A stretch of DNA of 64,000 nt, taken from the NCBI RefSeq assembly GCF_016756315.1, contig NZ_AP024235.1, positions 2,418,001 to 2,482,000 of the forward strand. Reading direction: 5' to 3'. Source of the DNA: Alteromonas sp. KC3 (GTDB lineage Bacteria > Pseudomonadota > Gammaproteobacteria > Enterobacterales > Alteromonadaceae). Of the stretch, positions 45,546 through 55,276 are shown piece after piece. How positions within the stretch are numbered: the first letter of the stretch is position 1; every line of letters starts with the position of its first letter. The notes under the pieces are model-generated. The model worked only from the letters and a program-made list of their open reading frames with translations. It was not told the DNA's origin and did no database searches. The translations under genes and the position numbers were made by a program.

Positions 45546-46064
45546 ATGAAAAAGTACTTTCAAATAGCGATTGTTTTGATTGGCCCGCTGTTAGTTGCAA
45601 GCTGTGGCTTTCACTTGCGTAGTGGCCCAAGCTTGCCTAACGACATCAACACGGTTGCTATTGAAAGTGCGAGAGCACACGCGCCGCTGGCGCGTGCGCT
45701 GGATGACAGTCTTAATGTTTACGGCTTAAAAGGTGTGTCACAAGGCGCTCGAGATTCGGGTCAAAACATCCATATTTATCTGTTGCCCGAGCAATTAGAG
45801 CGCCAACTGCTCTCAGTCTACCCTTCTGGACAAGTTGCCGAATACGAGCTTATCTATATCGTGCGCTACCGTGTCCAATTCCCAGATAAAGAGCCTCTAA
45901 TGGCCCAGTTTGAAGTGGTGCGCGATTATCAAGACGACCCAGACCAAGTACTAGCTAAATCGCGGGAGCTCGAATTGATGCTAGATGAAATGCGTAACGA
46001 AGCGGCTGATATCATAGTAAGACGACTTTCAAGCCAAGCTGTAGCGGCACAAGACGCTCAGTAA
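45546..46064 (+). CDS. lptE: LPS assembly lipoprotein LptE (RlpB)
   Basis: An outer-membrane lipoprotein that plugs the LptD barrel and inserts LPS. The signal ends in lipobox VASC (Cys about 20) followed by GFHLRSG, the LptE N-terminal motif. 172 residues fits the family. It begins 10 bases after leuS and ends 7 bases before holA. Confidence 0.94.
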   Translation: MKKYFQIAIVLIGPLLVASCGFHLRSGPSLPNDINTVAIESARAHAPLARALDDSLNVYGLKGVSQGARDSGQNIHIYLLPEQLERQLLSVYPSGQVAEYELIYIVRYRVQFPDKEPLMAQFEVVRDYQDDPDQVLAKSRELELMLDEMRNEAADIIVRRLSSQAVAAQDAQ

Positions 46065-46071
46065 AACGGCT

Positions 46072-47100
46072 ATGCAAATCTATCCCAATCAGTTTTCTCA
46101 AGATATCAAAAAGGGCTTACGTCCCTGCTACTTGGTTTTTGGTGACGAGCCTCAACAAAAGTTTGATGTAATTGAGCAAATTCGTGCAACAGCAAAAGCC
46201 AATGGATTTGAAGAGCGCACTGTACTTGTTGCAGAAACTGGATTTTCTTGGAATCAGTTAATTGAAGCAACGCAAAGTATGTCGTTGTTCTCTAGCCAAC
46301 AGTTTATTGAACTAGAACTGCCAACAGGAAAGCCCGGCACGGAAGGTAGCAAAATGCTTCAAGAAGTTGCCGCATCACTCAACCCCGACATATTGCTGTT
46401 GGTCCACGGCCCTAAAATTGGCAAAGATGTTCAACGTGGAAAGTGGTTTAAAGTTCTCGACGACCTAGGTGTATCCGTGCTCTGCTATCCTCTAGAAGGT
46501 AAGCAGCTAAATACGTGGATAAACCAACAACTCCAGTCTCATCAATTAAGCGTCACACCTGGTGGTGTTAAAATGATTTCTGATTTTTGCGAGGGCAATA
46601 TGCTCGCCGCAAAACAAGAGATTGATAAGTTAGCGCTGTTGTACCCCAATCAATCAGTCTCTGAGGAGCAGATTGAGCAAGCCATGGTGGATCAATCCCG
46701 CTATAACGTGTTCCAGTTAGTTGACGTTATGCTAAACGGTGAGAGCACGCGCTGTATCAAAATGCTATATCGACTAGAAAGTGAAGGGTTAGAACCCAAC
46801 ATCGTAATTTGGGCTCTAATACGCGAGTGGGAACAACTATGGAAGTTGAAGTCGGCGCTTGTCAATCGCGAGCCCATTCAGTGGCAAAAGTTTGGGATAT
46901 GGCGCAATAGACAAGGTTTTTATCAAAACGCATTAAACCGACTAAGTCTTGAGCAATTAGAAGAAATCCAACACGCACTGACTAAGGCTGACCACGCTTT
47001 TAAACAAAATGTGATTGCACGGCCTTACATTGAACTTTGCCATTTGTGCATGATGTTTATGGGAATTGATCTTCGCGCTGTGCCCTATTTGGAGGCCTAG
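46072..47100 (+). CDS. holA: DNA polymerase III subunit delta
   Basis: The wrench of the clamp loader that opens the beta clamp. 342 residues with the expected three-domain pattern (N-terminal RecA-like DEPQQKFDVIEQIRATAKANGFEERTVL..., then linker and C-terminal collar). The order lptE-holA-nadD is conserved. Confidence 0.95.
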   Translation: MQIYPNQFSQDIKKGLRPCYLVFGDEPQQKFDVIEQIRATAKANGFEERTVLVAETGFSWNQLIEATQSMSLFSSQQFIELELPTGKPGTEGSKMLQEVAASLNPDILLLVHGPKIGKDVQRGKWFKVLDDLGVSVLCYPLEGKQLNTWINQQLQSHQLSVTPGGVKMISDFCEGNMLAAKQEIDKLALLYPNQSVSEEQIEQAMVDQSRYNVFQLVDVMLNGESTRCIKMLYRLESEGLEPNIVIWALIREWEQLWKLKSALVNREPIQWQKFGIWRNRQGFYQNALNRLSLEQLEEIQHALTKADHAFKQNVIARPYIELCHLCMMFMGIDLRAVPYLEA

Positions 47101-47102
47101 CA

Positions 47103-47780
47103 GTGCCGAGTTCAGCCCGTTGCACTCCCATTAAAGCTATTTTAGGCGGCACGTTCAATCCACCTCATATGGGGCATATTAATGCGGCACTTAGTGCAGC
47201 AAGTGAATTAGGTATTGAAACCGTACATCTTATGCCAAGTAAAGTGCCACCGCATAAGCCTGTTGAAGTATCAGAAGACCATCGCGTACGCATGATAGAG
47301 CTTTGTTGTGAGGGACAATCTCGTCTTGTACCAGAGCTCATAGAATTATCACTGCCTTCTCCATCGTACACGGTCAAAACACTTAGCGAGCTTAAAGAAA
47401 AATCAGAACACACAATCTGTTTTTTCATTGGTGCGGATTCCCTGTATAATCTCAACAAATGGTTCGAGTGGGACCAACTGTTAAACTACTGCCACCTTGT
47501 GGTAATGCGACGCGATGGCGAAAACTTTACGCCAGGTAGTGAAATAAGGAATTGGCTGAACAAACATGTTACTCAAGACATGAGTGTAATTCACAAGCAG
47601 TCTCACGGTGCAGTAATACTGATAAACACCCCACTCTATCCCGTTTCATCCACTGATATTCGTAACGCATTGTGTGTAAGAAAAAGCAGCAACTCGACGC
47701 ATGCCATGTCCATGATTAATGAATGGGTTCCTCGTCGGGTGCTAGACTACATTAATGCGAACCAGTTATATAAAAGTTAA
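47103..47780 (+). CDS. nadD: Nicotinate-nucleotide adenylyltransferase
   Basis: Adenylylates nicotinate mononucleotide in NAD synthesis. It shows [18 protein letters not shown] (about 14-31; nucleotidyltransferase HxGH) and [11 protein letters not shown] (about 180-190). It starts with GTG at 47103, two bases after holA. 225 residues is normal. Confidence 0.97.
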   Translation: MPSSARCTPIKAILGGTFNPPHMGHINAALSAASELGIETVHLMPSKVPPHKPVEVSEDHRVRMIELCCEGQSRLVPELIELSLPSPSYTVKTLSELKEKSEHTICFFIGADSLYNLNKWFEWDQLLNYCHLVVMRRDGENFTPGSEIRNWLNKHVTQDMSVIHKQSHGAVILINTPLYPVSSTDIRNALCVRKSSNSTHAMSMINEWVPRRVLDYINANQLYKS

Positions 47781-47797
47781 GTAAGCGAGGAAAACTC

Positions 47798-48115
47798 TTG
47801 GAGAGTCAACAGCTCAAACAGTTTGTTAAAGACAAAATTGACGATATGAAAGCACGCGACGTCATTGAATTAGATGTTCGCGGCAAATCTACCATCACTG
47901 ATATTATGATCATTTGCTCTGGTAACTCAAAGCGCCATGTTTCATCTATTGCTGAGAATGTAATGGTTGAAGCAAAGAATGCGGGACACGCGCCAAGCAG
48001 TGTGGAAGGTAAAGAGACCGGTGAATGGGTATTGGTTGATTTCGGTGATGTTATTTTGCATGTTATGCAAGATGAAACACGCGACTTCTACCAACTAGAA
48101 AAGTTGTGGTCTTAA
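47798..48115 (+). CDS. rsfS: Ribosomal silencing factor RsfS
   Basis: Binds uL14 and blocks subunit joining when nutrients are short. 105 residues with [27 protein letters not shown] and [30 protein letters not shown] (split here into two motifs), both typical. Start TTG at 47798 with GCGAGGA 7 bases upstream; no ATG is available. A stable hairpin follows. Confidence 0.95.
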   Translation: MESQQLKQFVKDKIDDMKARDVIELDVRGKSTITDIMIICSGNSKRHVSSIAENVMVEAKNAGHAPSSVEGKETGEWVLVDFGDVILHVMQDETRDFYQLEKLWS

Positions 48116-48147
48116 TAGCCAACGAGTAAATATTTTTGTAACGTCTT

Positions 48148-48183
48148 TAAACGGCTGGATATCGCAAGATATTCAGCCGTTTA
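48148..48183 (+). other. Strong RNA hairpin between rsfS and rlmH
   Basis: TAAACGGCTGGATATC pairs with GATATTCAGCCGTTTA (one G-T type wobble) across a GCAA tetraloop. It lacks a long T run, so it may be an mRNA structure, an attenuator or a weak terminator. Confidence 0.6.
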
Positions 48184-48211
48184 AAAGTGAATAAGCAGTA
48201 AGGAAAGCGCA

Positions 48212-48682
48212 GTGCGTATACAAATTGTCGCCGTTGGTACTAAGATGCCCGCTTGGGTTAATACGGGAGTCGACGAATTTATTCGACGCTTTCCAAGCGA
48301 CATGCCAGTAAGCTTTACCGAAATACCAGCAGGGAAACGCGGCAAAAACGCTGATATCAAGCGTATTTTAGAAAAAGAAGGCGAGCTGATGCTGGCGGCA
48401 ATTCCAAAAGGGAACCGAATTGTAACGTTAGAAGTTACAGGGAAGGCGTGGGATACCCCTACTCTTGCCAAACAGCTAGACAATTGGAAGATGGACGGAC
48501 GAGACGTTAGTTTACTTATCGGCGGTCCAGAAGGCCTAGCCCCAGAATGCATTGCGGCTTCTGAACAAAAATGGTCGCTTTCTGCTTTAACATTACCTCA
48601 CCCACTTGTGCGTATTATTCTCACCGAGAGTTTATACCGCGCGTGGTCTGTTACCCAAAATCATCCATACCATCGCGAATAG
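48212..48682 (+). CDS. rlmH: 23S rRNA (pseudouridine1915-N3-)methyltransferase RlmH
   Basis: A SPOUT-fold methyltransferase acting on helix 69 of 23S rRNA in the 70S ribosome. 156 residues with [33 protein letters not shown] (about 102-113) and the C-terminal knot segment [20 protein letters not shown]. Start GTG at 48212 after an AAGGA site. rsfS-rlmH-mrdA-rodA order is conserved. Confidence 0.97.
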   Translation: MRIQIVAVGTKMPAWVNTGVDEFIRRFPSDMPVSFTEIPAGKRGKNADIKRILEKEGELMLAAIPKGNRIVTLEVTGKAWDTPTLAKQLDNWKMDGRDVSLLIGGPEGLAPECIAASEQKWSLSALTLPHPLVRIILTESLYRAWSVTQNHPYHRE

Positions 48683-48697
48683 CGCGTAAACTGGACT

Positions 48698-50632
48698 ATG
48701 CAAAGAACGTCAATGCACCGAAAACGCCAAGCAATTCGCGACCACTCTGCTGAAGCGAACTTGTTTGCTCGAAGAGCAACAATTGCGTTTATCATTGTAA
48801 TTGCCATGCTGGGTATAGTGCTCAACAACCTGCATTCATTGCAGGTGACACAATATGAAGACTATCAAACCCGCAGCAATGGCAACCGCATCAAAGTGCT
48901 ACCGGTTGCGCCCAATCGCGGTTTAATTTACGACAGAAACGGTATTTTACTGGCCGAAAATCGTCCTGTGTTTAGTCTTGAGATTATCCCAGAACAGGTT
49001 GAAGACATTGACGCCACATTAGCGCAACTCACGCAGTTAATGGGTATAACAAGTGACGAGATTGAACGCTTCCAATCAACCTTGAAAGGAACTCGTCGTT
49101 TTAAGCCTGTGGCACTACGTACACAGTTAAGCGAAGAAGACGTTGCGCTTTTCTCTGCCAGTAAACACAAATTCCCAGGCGTTCAAATAGAAGCGCGTCT
49201 TGCTCGCTATTACCCTTATAAAGAAACCCTTACCCACGCTTTAGGTTATGTTGCTCGCATTAATAAGCGAGACCTACAAAAGTTAGTAGAAGCAGGCCTT
49301 GAAGACAATTACGCTGCAACTCATGACATTGGTAAGCTAGGTATTGAGAAATACCACGAAGAAATACTGCACGGTAAAGTGGGTTACCAACAAGTAGAAG
49401 TAAATAATCAGGGGCGAATAATACGCGTTCTCAACGTTGAACCACCAACGCCGGGTAAAGACATTGTTTTAAACCTTGACCTTGAGTTACAGCTTGAAGC
49501 TCAACGTATTATAGAAGGCATTCGGGGCGCCATTGTGGTCACCGATGTAAAAACAGGTGGCGTATTAGCCCTGTATTCAAATCCAAGTTATGACCCCAAT
49601 TTGTTTGTTCACGGTATAAGTAGTAAGAATTATTCTGCCCTATTAAATTCTCCTGACAGACCACTTATCAACAGAGCAACACAAGGGCAATATCCGCCCG
49701 CGTCAACGGTCAAGCCTCATTTGGGCTTACTTGGTCTTGAAGAAGGCACAATAACTGCCGACTATACCATTAATGATACGGGTCGCTACCGGTTGCCCAA
49801 TGTTAATCACGTATGGCGCGACTGGCGCAGTTGGGGCCACGGTAAAGTTAACGTATCTAAGGCTATCGAAGTATCGTGCGACACGTTTTATTACGAACTG
49901 GCTTATAAATTAGGAATCGACAAAATCAGTGAAGCCATGTACGAATTCGGTTTTGGTGACTTTACGGGAATAGATTTGTATGAAGAGTCTGATGCCAACA
50001 TGCCCAGTCGCGGATGGAAACGAGCTCGCTTTAATCAGCCGTGGTATATCGGAGATACAATTCCTGTAGGAATCGGTCAAAGCTTTTGGACAACTACCCC
50101 TATTCAGTTAAATCATTCAGTGAATGCACTGATTAACCGTGGTGAACGCTATATACCTCAAATTATTCGAGGTTACATGAATGTAGATAGCTCAGTAGAT
50201 CTTATTCCCCTTAAATCGTTACGTCCCATTGAAATTAAAAACGAAGAGAACTTAGACGTTATTTTAAACGCTATGCACGATGTGGTGAGCGGTGAAGAAG
50301 GTGGTGCGCGACACGCATTTGCTGATACAAATTACGATTCAGCAGGTAAGACAGGTACGGCGCAGTTGTTCTCTGTTGGGCAAAACGAAAAATACGACGC
50401 CACTAAAATTGACGAGCGTTTACGTGACAATGCTATGTACGTAGGTTTTGCTCCATTTAACGACCCTGAAATATCGGTAACGGTAGTGCTTGAAAACGTG
50501 GGTGGCGGTAGTAAAAATGCCGCCCCTGTTGCCAGACAAATTATGGATTTCTACTTTAGAGATCGCGTCTTCGAGACGGTGACTAACGATACCGAAATAG
50601 CACAAAATCAGGTAAATACGACCCAACCATGA
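48698..50632 (+). CDS. mrdA: Penicillin-binding protein 2 (peptidoglycan transpeptidase)
   Basis: The class B transpeptidase of the elongasome, with RodA making lateral wall peptidoglycan. 644 residues: membrane helix (about 25-45), PBP dimer domain (about 60-240), transpeptidase domain with SxxK STVK (about residue 339-342 in YPPASTVKPH), SCD (SxN-equivalent, in VSCDTFYYE) and KTG (in AGKTGTAQ, about 550). It overlaps rodA by four bases. Confidence 0.97.
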   Translation: MQRTSMHRKRQAIRDHSAEANLFARRATIAFIIVIAMLGIVLNNLHSLQVTQYEDYQTRSNGNRIKVLPVAPNRGLIYDRNGILLAENRPVFSLEIIPEQVEDIDATLAQLTQLMGITSDEIERFQSTLKGTRRFKPVALRTQLSEEDVALFSASKHKFPGVQIEARLARYYPYKETLTHALGYVARINKRDLQKLVEAGLEDNYAATHDIGKLGIEKYHEEILHGKVGYQQVEVNNQGRIIRVLNVEPPTPGKDIVLNLDLELQLEAQRIIEGIRGAIVVTDVKTGGVLALYSNPSYDPNLFVHGISSKNYSALLNSPDRPLINRATQGQYPPASTVKPHLGLLGLEEGTITADYTINDTGRYRLPNVNHVWRDWRSWGHGKVNVSKAIEVSCDTFYYELAYKLGIDKISEAMYEFGFGDFTGIDLYEESDANMPSRGWKRARFNQPWYIGDTIPVGIGQSFWTTTPIQLNHSVNALINRGERYIPQIIRGYMNVDSSVDLIPLKSLRPIEIKNEENLDVILNAMHDVVSGEEGGARHAFADTNYDSAGKTGTAQLFSVGQNEKYDATKIDERLRDNAMYVGFAPFNDPEISVTVVLENVGGGSKNAAPVARQIMDFYFRDRVFETVTNDTEIAQNQVNTTQP

Positions 50633-51744
50633 AACGGACCACGCTAAACCCAAACAAAATAAGCTTTCTTCAGCGAATTCATATTGACGGATGGCTGTTG
50701 GTTGGCCTACTGGTACTAAGTGGCGTTGGTCTATTTACGCTATACTCTGCGTCAGGACAAGATATGGGGCAAATGCAGCGCCAGTTTATCCGCTTGGGCT
50801 TGAGCTTTTTTGTTATGTTAGTGCTAGCCCAACTCCCTCCTGGATTCTATCGACGCCTTTCCACTTATGCTTATGTAGTGGGCTTGCTGATGCTGGTAGC
50901 AGTACTGCTTTTTGGCGACATGGGTAAAGGTGCCCAGCGTTGGTTAGATTTGGGATTTGTGCGCTTTCAACCTTCTGAACTAATGAAACTTGCTGTACCT
51001 ATGATGGTAGCCTGGTACATTAGCAAGTACACCATGCCGCCCAACACAACACATATTGTAGTGGGTTTCGCTCTTGTTGTTGTGCCCACAATTCTTATTG
51101 CCAAACAGCCCGATTTAGGTACGTCTTTGCTTATTGCAAGCTCAGGAATTTTTGCCATTTTTCTTGCCGGGATGAGTTGGCGATTAATTTCAATTGTCGG
51201 CGCTATGGTGGGCGCTTTTGCGCCGGTAATGTGGTTTTTCCTTATGAAGGATTATCAAAAACAACGTGTGTTAACGTTTTTAAATCCAGAAAGCGACCCG
51301 CTTGGATCTGGCTACCACATCATTCAATCTAAAATAGCCATCGGCTCGGGTGGCGTAGACGGAAAAGGATGGCTTCAGGGAACCCAGTCACAATTAGAGT
51401 TTTTACCTGAACGTCATACCGATTTTATCTTTTCGGTCTTCAGTGAAGAATTTGGGTTAACTGGCGTTGTTGGTCTTCTCGCTATCTACGTTTTTATCAT
51501 TTTACGTGGCTTAATTATTTCTAGCCGCGCACAGGATGCTTACGCCAAATTATTAGGTGGCAGTATTACCCTAACCTTTTTTGTATACGTCTTTGTAAAC
51601 ATGGGAATGGTGTCTGGCTTGTTACCCGTGGTAGGCGTACCTTTACCTCTTGTAAGTTATGGTGGCACCTCTATGGTGACTTTGATGGCAGGTTTTGGCA
51701 TTCTTATGTCAATTGCTACACAGAAAAGGCTGATGTCCCGGTAA
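50629..51744 (+). CDS. rodA: RodA peptidoglycan glycosyltransferase (SEDS)
   Basis: The SEDS-family polymerase of the elongasome. 371 residues with about ten membrane segments, RWLDLGFVRFQPSELMKLA (about 104-122), DLGTSLLIA (about 163-171) and VPLPLVSYGGTSMV (about 338-351) typical of FtsW/RodA/SpoVE. ATG at 50629 overlaps the mrdA stop by four bases, so they are translationally coupled. Confidence 0.97.
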   Translation: MKRTTLNPNKISFLQRIHIDGWLLVGLLVLSGVGLFTLYSASGQDMGQMQRQFIRLGLSFFVMLVLAQLPPGFYRRLSTYAYVVGLLMLVAVLLFGDMGKGAQRWLDLGFVRFQPSELMKLAVPMMVAWYISKYTMPPNTTHIVVGFALVVVPTILIAKQPDLGTSLLIASSGIFAIFLAGMSWRLISIVGAMVGAFAPVMWFFLMKDYQKQRVLTFLNPESDPLGSGYHIIQSKIAIGSGGVDGKGWLQGTQSQLEFLPERHTDFIFSVFSEEFGLTGVVGLLAIYVFIILRGLIISSRAQDAYAKLLGGSITLTFFVYVFVNMGMVSGLLPVVGVPLPLVSYGGTSMVTLMAGFGILMSIATQKRLMSR

Positions 51745-51748
51745 CACT

Positions 51749-52720
51749 ATGCGCTATGGTCTAATTAAGAAGCCTACACACATTGCGTCTTTGTCAAAGA
51801 CGTATTTAAACGCGCTATTAGCCGCGCTGGTTACTTTGTGTTTGTTTAGCTGTAGTAGCACTGCACCAAGCCGCTATACACAAAAACAAGACTCTGCCCC
51901 GCGTCATGTTGCCAAAACGCCTGAAACGTTAGATGCAGTGCCAAAATACGAGGCCTACCGCATGTTTAACAGTAGACCTTACAAGGTATTAGGCAAGCAC
52001 TACACCCCTATGAGCACGGGCAAAGGCTACGAAGAAGAAGGCTACGCTAGCTGGTACGGTCAAAAATTTCATGGGCACTTAACGTCAAATGGCGAAACGT
52101 ACAATATGTTCGCGATGAGTGCTGCACATAAGACCCTACCATTGCCGTCATATGTGCGCGTGACAAACCTTGAAAATAACAAACAAGCTATTGTGCGAGT
52201 AAATGATAGAGGGCCTTTCCACGACAATCGCATAATTGATTTATCGTATGCCGCAGCGGTAAAACTGGGTTATCACAGCAAAGGGACAGCTAAAGTAAAA
52301 CTCGAAGTTATTCACTTTGATGAAAACAACAACGTGACAGTGGGTAATAAACCTACGGTTTCGTACGATGAGTATCTTGGTATCGCAGTTGTACCTTCCC
52401 CGCAAATAGCAAGTCCCCCGCACAGTGAGCATCTTGAGGCAGAAGAATTGGGCGGAGATAAACAACTAGCCAAAACAACGGCAAATGATGCAAATGGAAT
52501 TTATATCCAAGTTGCAGCACTTTCTGACGCACAGAAAGCCAAGTCTATTTCGAATGTATTGTCGGCGCTTTATCAAATTCCAGCCCATCTACCTATGTCG
52601 AACAATATCTACAAATTGCAATTAGGTCCTATCTTTGAAGAAGCAGTTGCAGCAGAAGTACTTGAGCAGTTAAAACAAAATGGCTATCCCAACGCATACA
52701 CGGTTACTCAAACTTTGTAG
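51749..52720 (+). CDS. rlpA: Rare lipoprotein A (RlpA), septal/peptidoglycan lytic transglycosylase-like
   Basis: A lipoprotein with a long N-region, hydrophobic segment and lipobox FSCSS (Cys near residue 36). A double-psi beta-barrel domain follows (about 90-185: GYASWYGQKFHGHLTSNGE, then MSAAHKTLPLPSYVRVTNL and VNDRGPFHDNRIIDLSYAAA), and a C-terminal SPOR domain (about 248-320) that binds denuded glycan strands. In Pseudomonas RlpA is a lytic transglycosylase of septa. It lies 5 bp after rodA, in the elongasome operon. Confidence 0.95.
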   Translation: MRYGLIKKPTHIASLSKTYLNALLAALVTLCLFSCSSTAPSRYTQKQDSAPRHVAKTPETLDAVPKYEAYRMFNSRPYKVLGKHYTPMSTGKGYEEEGYASWYGQKFHGHLTSNGETYNMFAMSAAHKTLPLPSYVRVTNLENNKQAIVRVNDRGPFHDNRIIDLSYAAAVKLGYHSKGTAKVKLEVIHFDENNNVTVGNKPTVSYDEYLGIAVVPSPQIASPPHSEHLEAEELGGDKQLAKTTANDANGIYIQVAALSDAQKAKSISNVLSALYQIPAHLPMSNNIYKLQLGPIFEEAVAAEVLEQLKQNGYPNAYTVTQTL

Positions 52721-53056
52721 CTAGCACGACATATATTGGTGATTTATCCAGCGCAAATGTGGCAACAATGTGTCATTCAACAGGCAATATCCGTATTTCT
52801 TCGCCTTGTCCCTACTCTTCACTAAACTTTTTTGATAAAACCTAGTCTTATCGCTGAGCGATGAATGCAAATCGCTAGAATTCTTATATCGCTAGCTTTC
52901 TACTAAGCCTTTCGATAGGATCATAATAACAGTATCAACACTAAAAAAACGGTGTTGAACAGAAAAGCTAAAATTGGGTCGCTCTTTAGGTAGTTCAATA
53001 CCTGTTAGAGTAAGCTTCACAAATACACGGACACAACGGTCAAAGAAATTAGAACC
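52721..53056. other. Intergenic region between rlpA and dacA
   Basis: About 336 bp with no gene. It contains a small hairpin (CAACAC...GGTGTTG around 52937-52960) and presumably the dacA promoter. Nothing else is seen. Confidence 0.4.
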
Positions 53057-54241
53057 ATGCTAAAAACAATTAAACGCGCTAAACCGTCATTCCTCACCTT
53101 TGCCTTTTTAATGCTTGGCGCATTAATGCAAATGGCTAACGCTGCAGTGGTAACACCACCAGCGCCAACCGTTGCGGCAGAAGGCTTTCTTCTTACCGAC
53201 TTTGAAACCGGTCATATTATCGCGTCTAAAAACGAAGACATGCAGCTTGCGCCAGCAAGTTTGACCAAAATCATGACCATCTATGTTATCGGCAAAGAGT
53301 TGCAAGCTGGTAATATTAGCTTAGACGACGAAGTTACCATTTCAGAAAATGCGTGGGCTAAGAAGTTTCCTGACTCTTCAAAAATGTTTATTGAAGTTGG
53401 TACTCAAGTATCAGTACGCGACCTTCTACGCGGCATTGTAGTGCAATCGGGTAATGACGCTTGTGTAGCAATGGCCGAACACGTTGCAGGTTCAGAATCT
53501 GCGTTCGCTAGCATGATGAACGCGCATTCAGCTTCGCTTGGTTTAACTGGCTCTCATTGGGTGAATGCACATGGTTTACACGACCCAGACCATTACACCA
53601 CTCCACGTGATATGGCCACGCTTTCTCGCGCACTTATTTCAGAGACGCCTGAAATGTACAAGATTTACAGCGAAAAAGAATTCACCTACAACGGTATTAA
53701 GCAGTACAACCGCAATAGTCTGTTGTGGGACAAGAGCCTAAACGTTGACGGTATTAAGACTGGCCACACGTCTGATGCGGGTTACAGCTTAATTACTTCA
53801 GCAGAACAAGGCGGCATGCGCTTAATCTCGGTAGTGATGGGTACAGACAGCGAACGCGCACGAAAAGTAGAAAACAAGAAGTTGTTAAAATATGGCTTCC
53901 GCTTCTACGAAACATTGACTCCTTATGAGGCTGGACACAGCTTTGTTGCTCACCGTATTTACATGGGTGACAGAGAAACAGTAGACCTTGGAATTAACCA
54001 ATCTACCCCCATTACTATTCCACGCGGTCAAGCGGCTAACCTAGAAGCTAACTTTGAGCTAGACAAAAAGCTCGAGGCACCACTGGCGAAGGGCCAAGTA
54101 GTTGGTAAACTTTATCTTCAACTTGAAGGAGAAGATGTAGCGAGTTACCCGCTTGTGACACTTCAGGAAGTGCAAGAAGGCAGCTTCTTCAACCGCATGA
54201 AAGACTACATAATGCTTCAGCTAGGCTTTGATGATGAGTAG
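53057..54241 (+). CDS. dacA: D-alanyl-D-alanine carboxypeptidase (PBP5/6 family)
   Basis: A periplasmic serine peptidase that trims pentapeptide side chains. Signal peptide to about residue 29 (ANA), SxxK in ASLTKIM (about 67-73), SGNDACVAM (SxN motif, about 131-139) and KTGHTSDAGYSL (KTG, about 236-247). A C-terminal beta domain and an amphipathic helix anchor it to the membrane. A terminator follows at 54278-54310. Confidence 0.97.
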   Translation: MLKTIKRAKPSFLTFAFLMLGALMQMANAAVVTPPAPTVAAEGFLLTDFETGHIIASKNEDMQLAPASLTKIMTIYVIGKELQAGNISLDDEVTISENAWAKKFPDSSKMFIEVGTQVSVRDLLRGIVVQSGNDACVAMAEHVAGSESAFASMMNAHSASLGLTGSHWVNAHGLHDPDHYTTPRDMATLSRALISETPEMYKIYSEKEFTYNGIKQYNRNSLLWDKSLNVDGIKTGHTSDAGYSLITSAEQGGMRLISVVMGTDSERARKVENKKLLKYGFRFYETLTPYEAGHSFVAHRIYMGDRETVDLGINQSTPITIPRGQAANLEANFELDKKLEAPLAKGQVVGKLYLQLEGEDVASYPLVTLQEVQEGSFFNRMKDYIMLQLGFDDE

Positions 54242-54277
54242 CGACGTATAAAATACGTCAAAAACCTAGTGGTGAAG

Positions 54278-54310
54278 CGGCCAGATTTGTTACAATCTGG
54301 CCGTTTTTTT
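54278..54310 (+). terminator. Terminator of dacA
   Basis: CGGCCAGATT / AATCTGGCCG stem with a small loop followed by TTTTTTT. Confidence 0.9.
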
Positions 54311-54340
54311 ATATGAGATTTACTGTACCGAGGATATCGC

Positions 54341-54604
54341 ATGGATACCCGTTTCGACGAATTACTTGATTTTCCGACACACCAAACGTTTAAGGTAATG
54401 GGCGTTGCTCATGAAGACTTGCCTGAGCAAGTGGTAACGTGTCTACAACAACATGCCCCTGGCGACTACTCGCCAACGGTTAAACCAAGCAGCAAAGGTA
54501 GCTATCACTCTATCTCTGTTAGCGTGCGTGTTACCAGCAAAGAGCATATGGAAACCATTTATACAGAACTGGCAAAGCTTGAGCTAGTTAGGGTTGTACT
54601 ATAA
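54341..54604 (+). CDS. ybeD: YbeD (DUF493) family protein, 87 aa
   Basis: A small alpha/beta protein of the ACT-like DUF493 fold with [19 protein letters not shown] at the N-terminus and a C-terminal [16 protein letters not shown] segment. Its role is not firmly known; it lies between dacA and lipB in many gammaproteobacteria. It ends one base before lipB begins. Confidence 0.95.
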   Translation: MDTRFDELLDFPTHQTFKVMGVAHEDLPEQVVTCLQQHAPGDYSPTVKPSSKGSYHSISVSVRVTSKEHMETIYTELAKLELVRVVL

Positions 54605-55276
54605 GTGAACGAGCAGTCAACTATCAGCAGTGATCACAACGTGATTATTCGTCAGTTAGGCCGACAATCATATGAGCCTATCTTTAAGGCTATGCAACGC
54701 TTCACTGATGAGCGAACCGCTGACACTGAAGATGAAATTTGGCTAGTGGAACACGACGCTGTATTCACCCAAGGACAAGCGGGAAAAGCTGAACATATTC
54801 TTATGCCCGGTGATATCCCAGTAGTCCAAGTGGATCGCGGTGGTCAGGTAACTTATCACGGCCCAGGTCAGCAAGTTATTTATTTAATGCTAAACATCAA
54901 ACGCAGAAAGTTAGGTGTACGTCATTTAGTCACTGCGATGGAAGAAGCAGTGGTCGGATTACTTGCAAAATATGGTGTAAAAGCTTACCCGAAGCCCGAC
55001 GCACCTGGCGTGTACGTGGATGAGAAAAAAGTTTGCTCCCTTGGCTTAAGAATACGTAATGGCTGCTCATTTCATGGCTTGGCGTTAAATGTTAATATGG
55101 ATTTATCGCCGTTTCAGCGAATTAATCCGTGTGGATATGCAGGTATGGAAATGATTGATACTGCTCGTCTAAACGGCCCCACGTCGCTTGAAATAGCGGG
55201 TAGTGAGCTAACTGACTTATTGTTAGAAGCGCTGTCCATTACCCAAACAACTTACAAAGAAGGTTTTGATGAGTAA
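54605..55276 (+). CDS. lipB: Octanoyl-[acyl-carrier-protein]-protein N-octanoyltransferase (lipoate synthesis)
   Basis: Transfers octanoate from acyl carrier protein to lipoyl domains. Features: [17 protein letters not shown] (about 78-94) and the catalytic Lys/Cys in [12 protein letters not shown]; the second Cys in NPCGYAGM (about 176-183). 223 residues. It starts with GTG at 54605 and overlaps lipA by eight bases. Confidence 0.97.
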   Translation: MNEQSTISSDHNVIIRQLGRQSYEPIFKAMQRFTDERTADTEDEIWLVEHDAVFTQGQAGKAEHILMPGDIPVVQVDRGGQVTYHGPGQQVIYLMLNIKRRKLGVRHLVTAMEEAVVGLLAKYGVKAYPKPDAPGVYVDEKKVCSLGLRIRNGCSFHGLALNVNMDLSPFQRINPCGYAGMEMIDTARLNGPTSLEIAGSELTDLLLEALSITQTTYKEGFDE

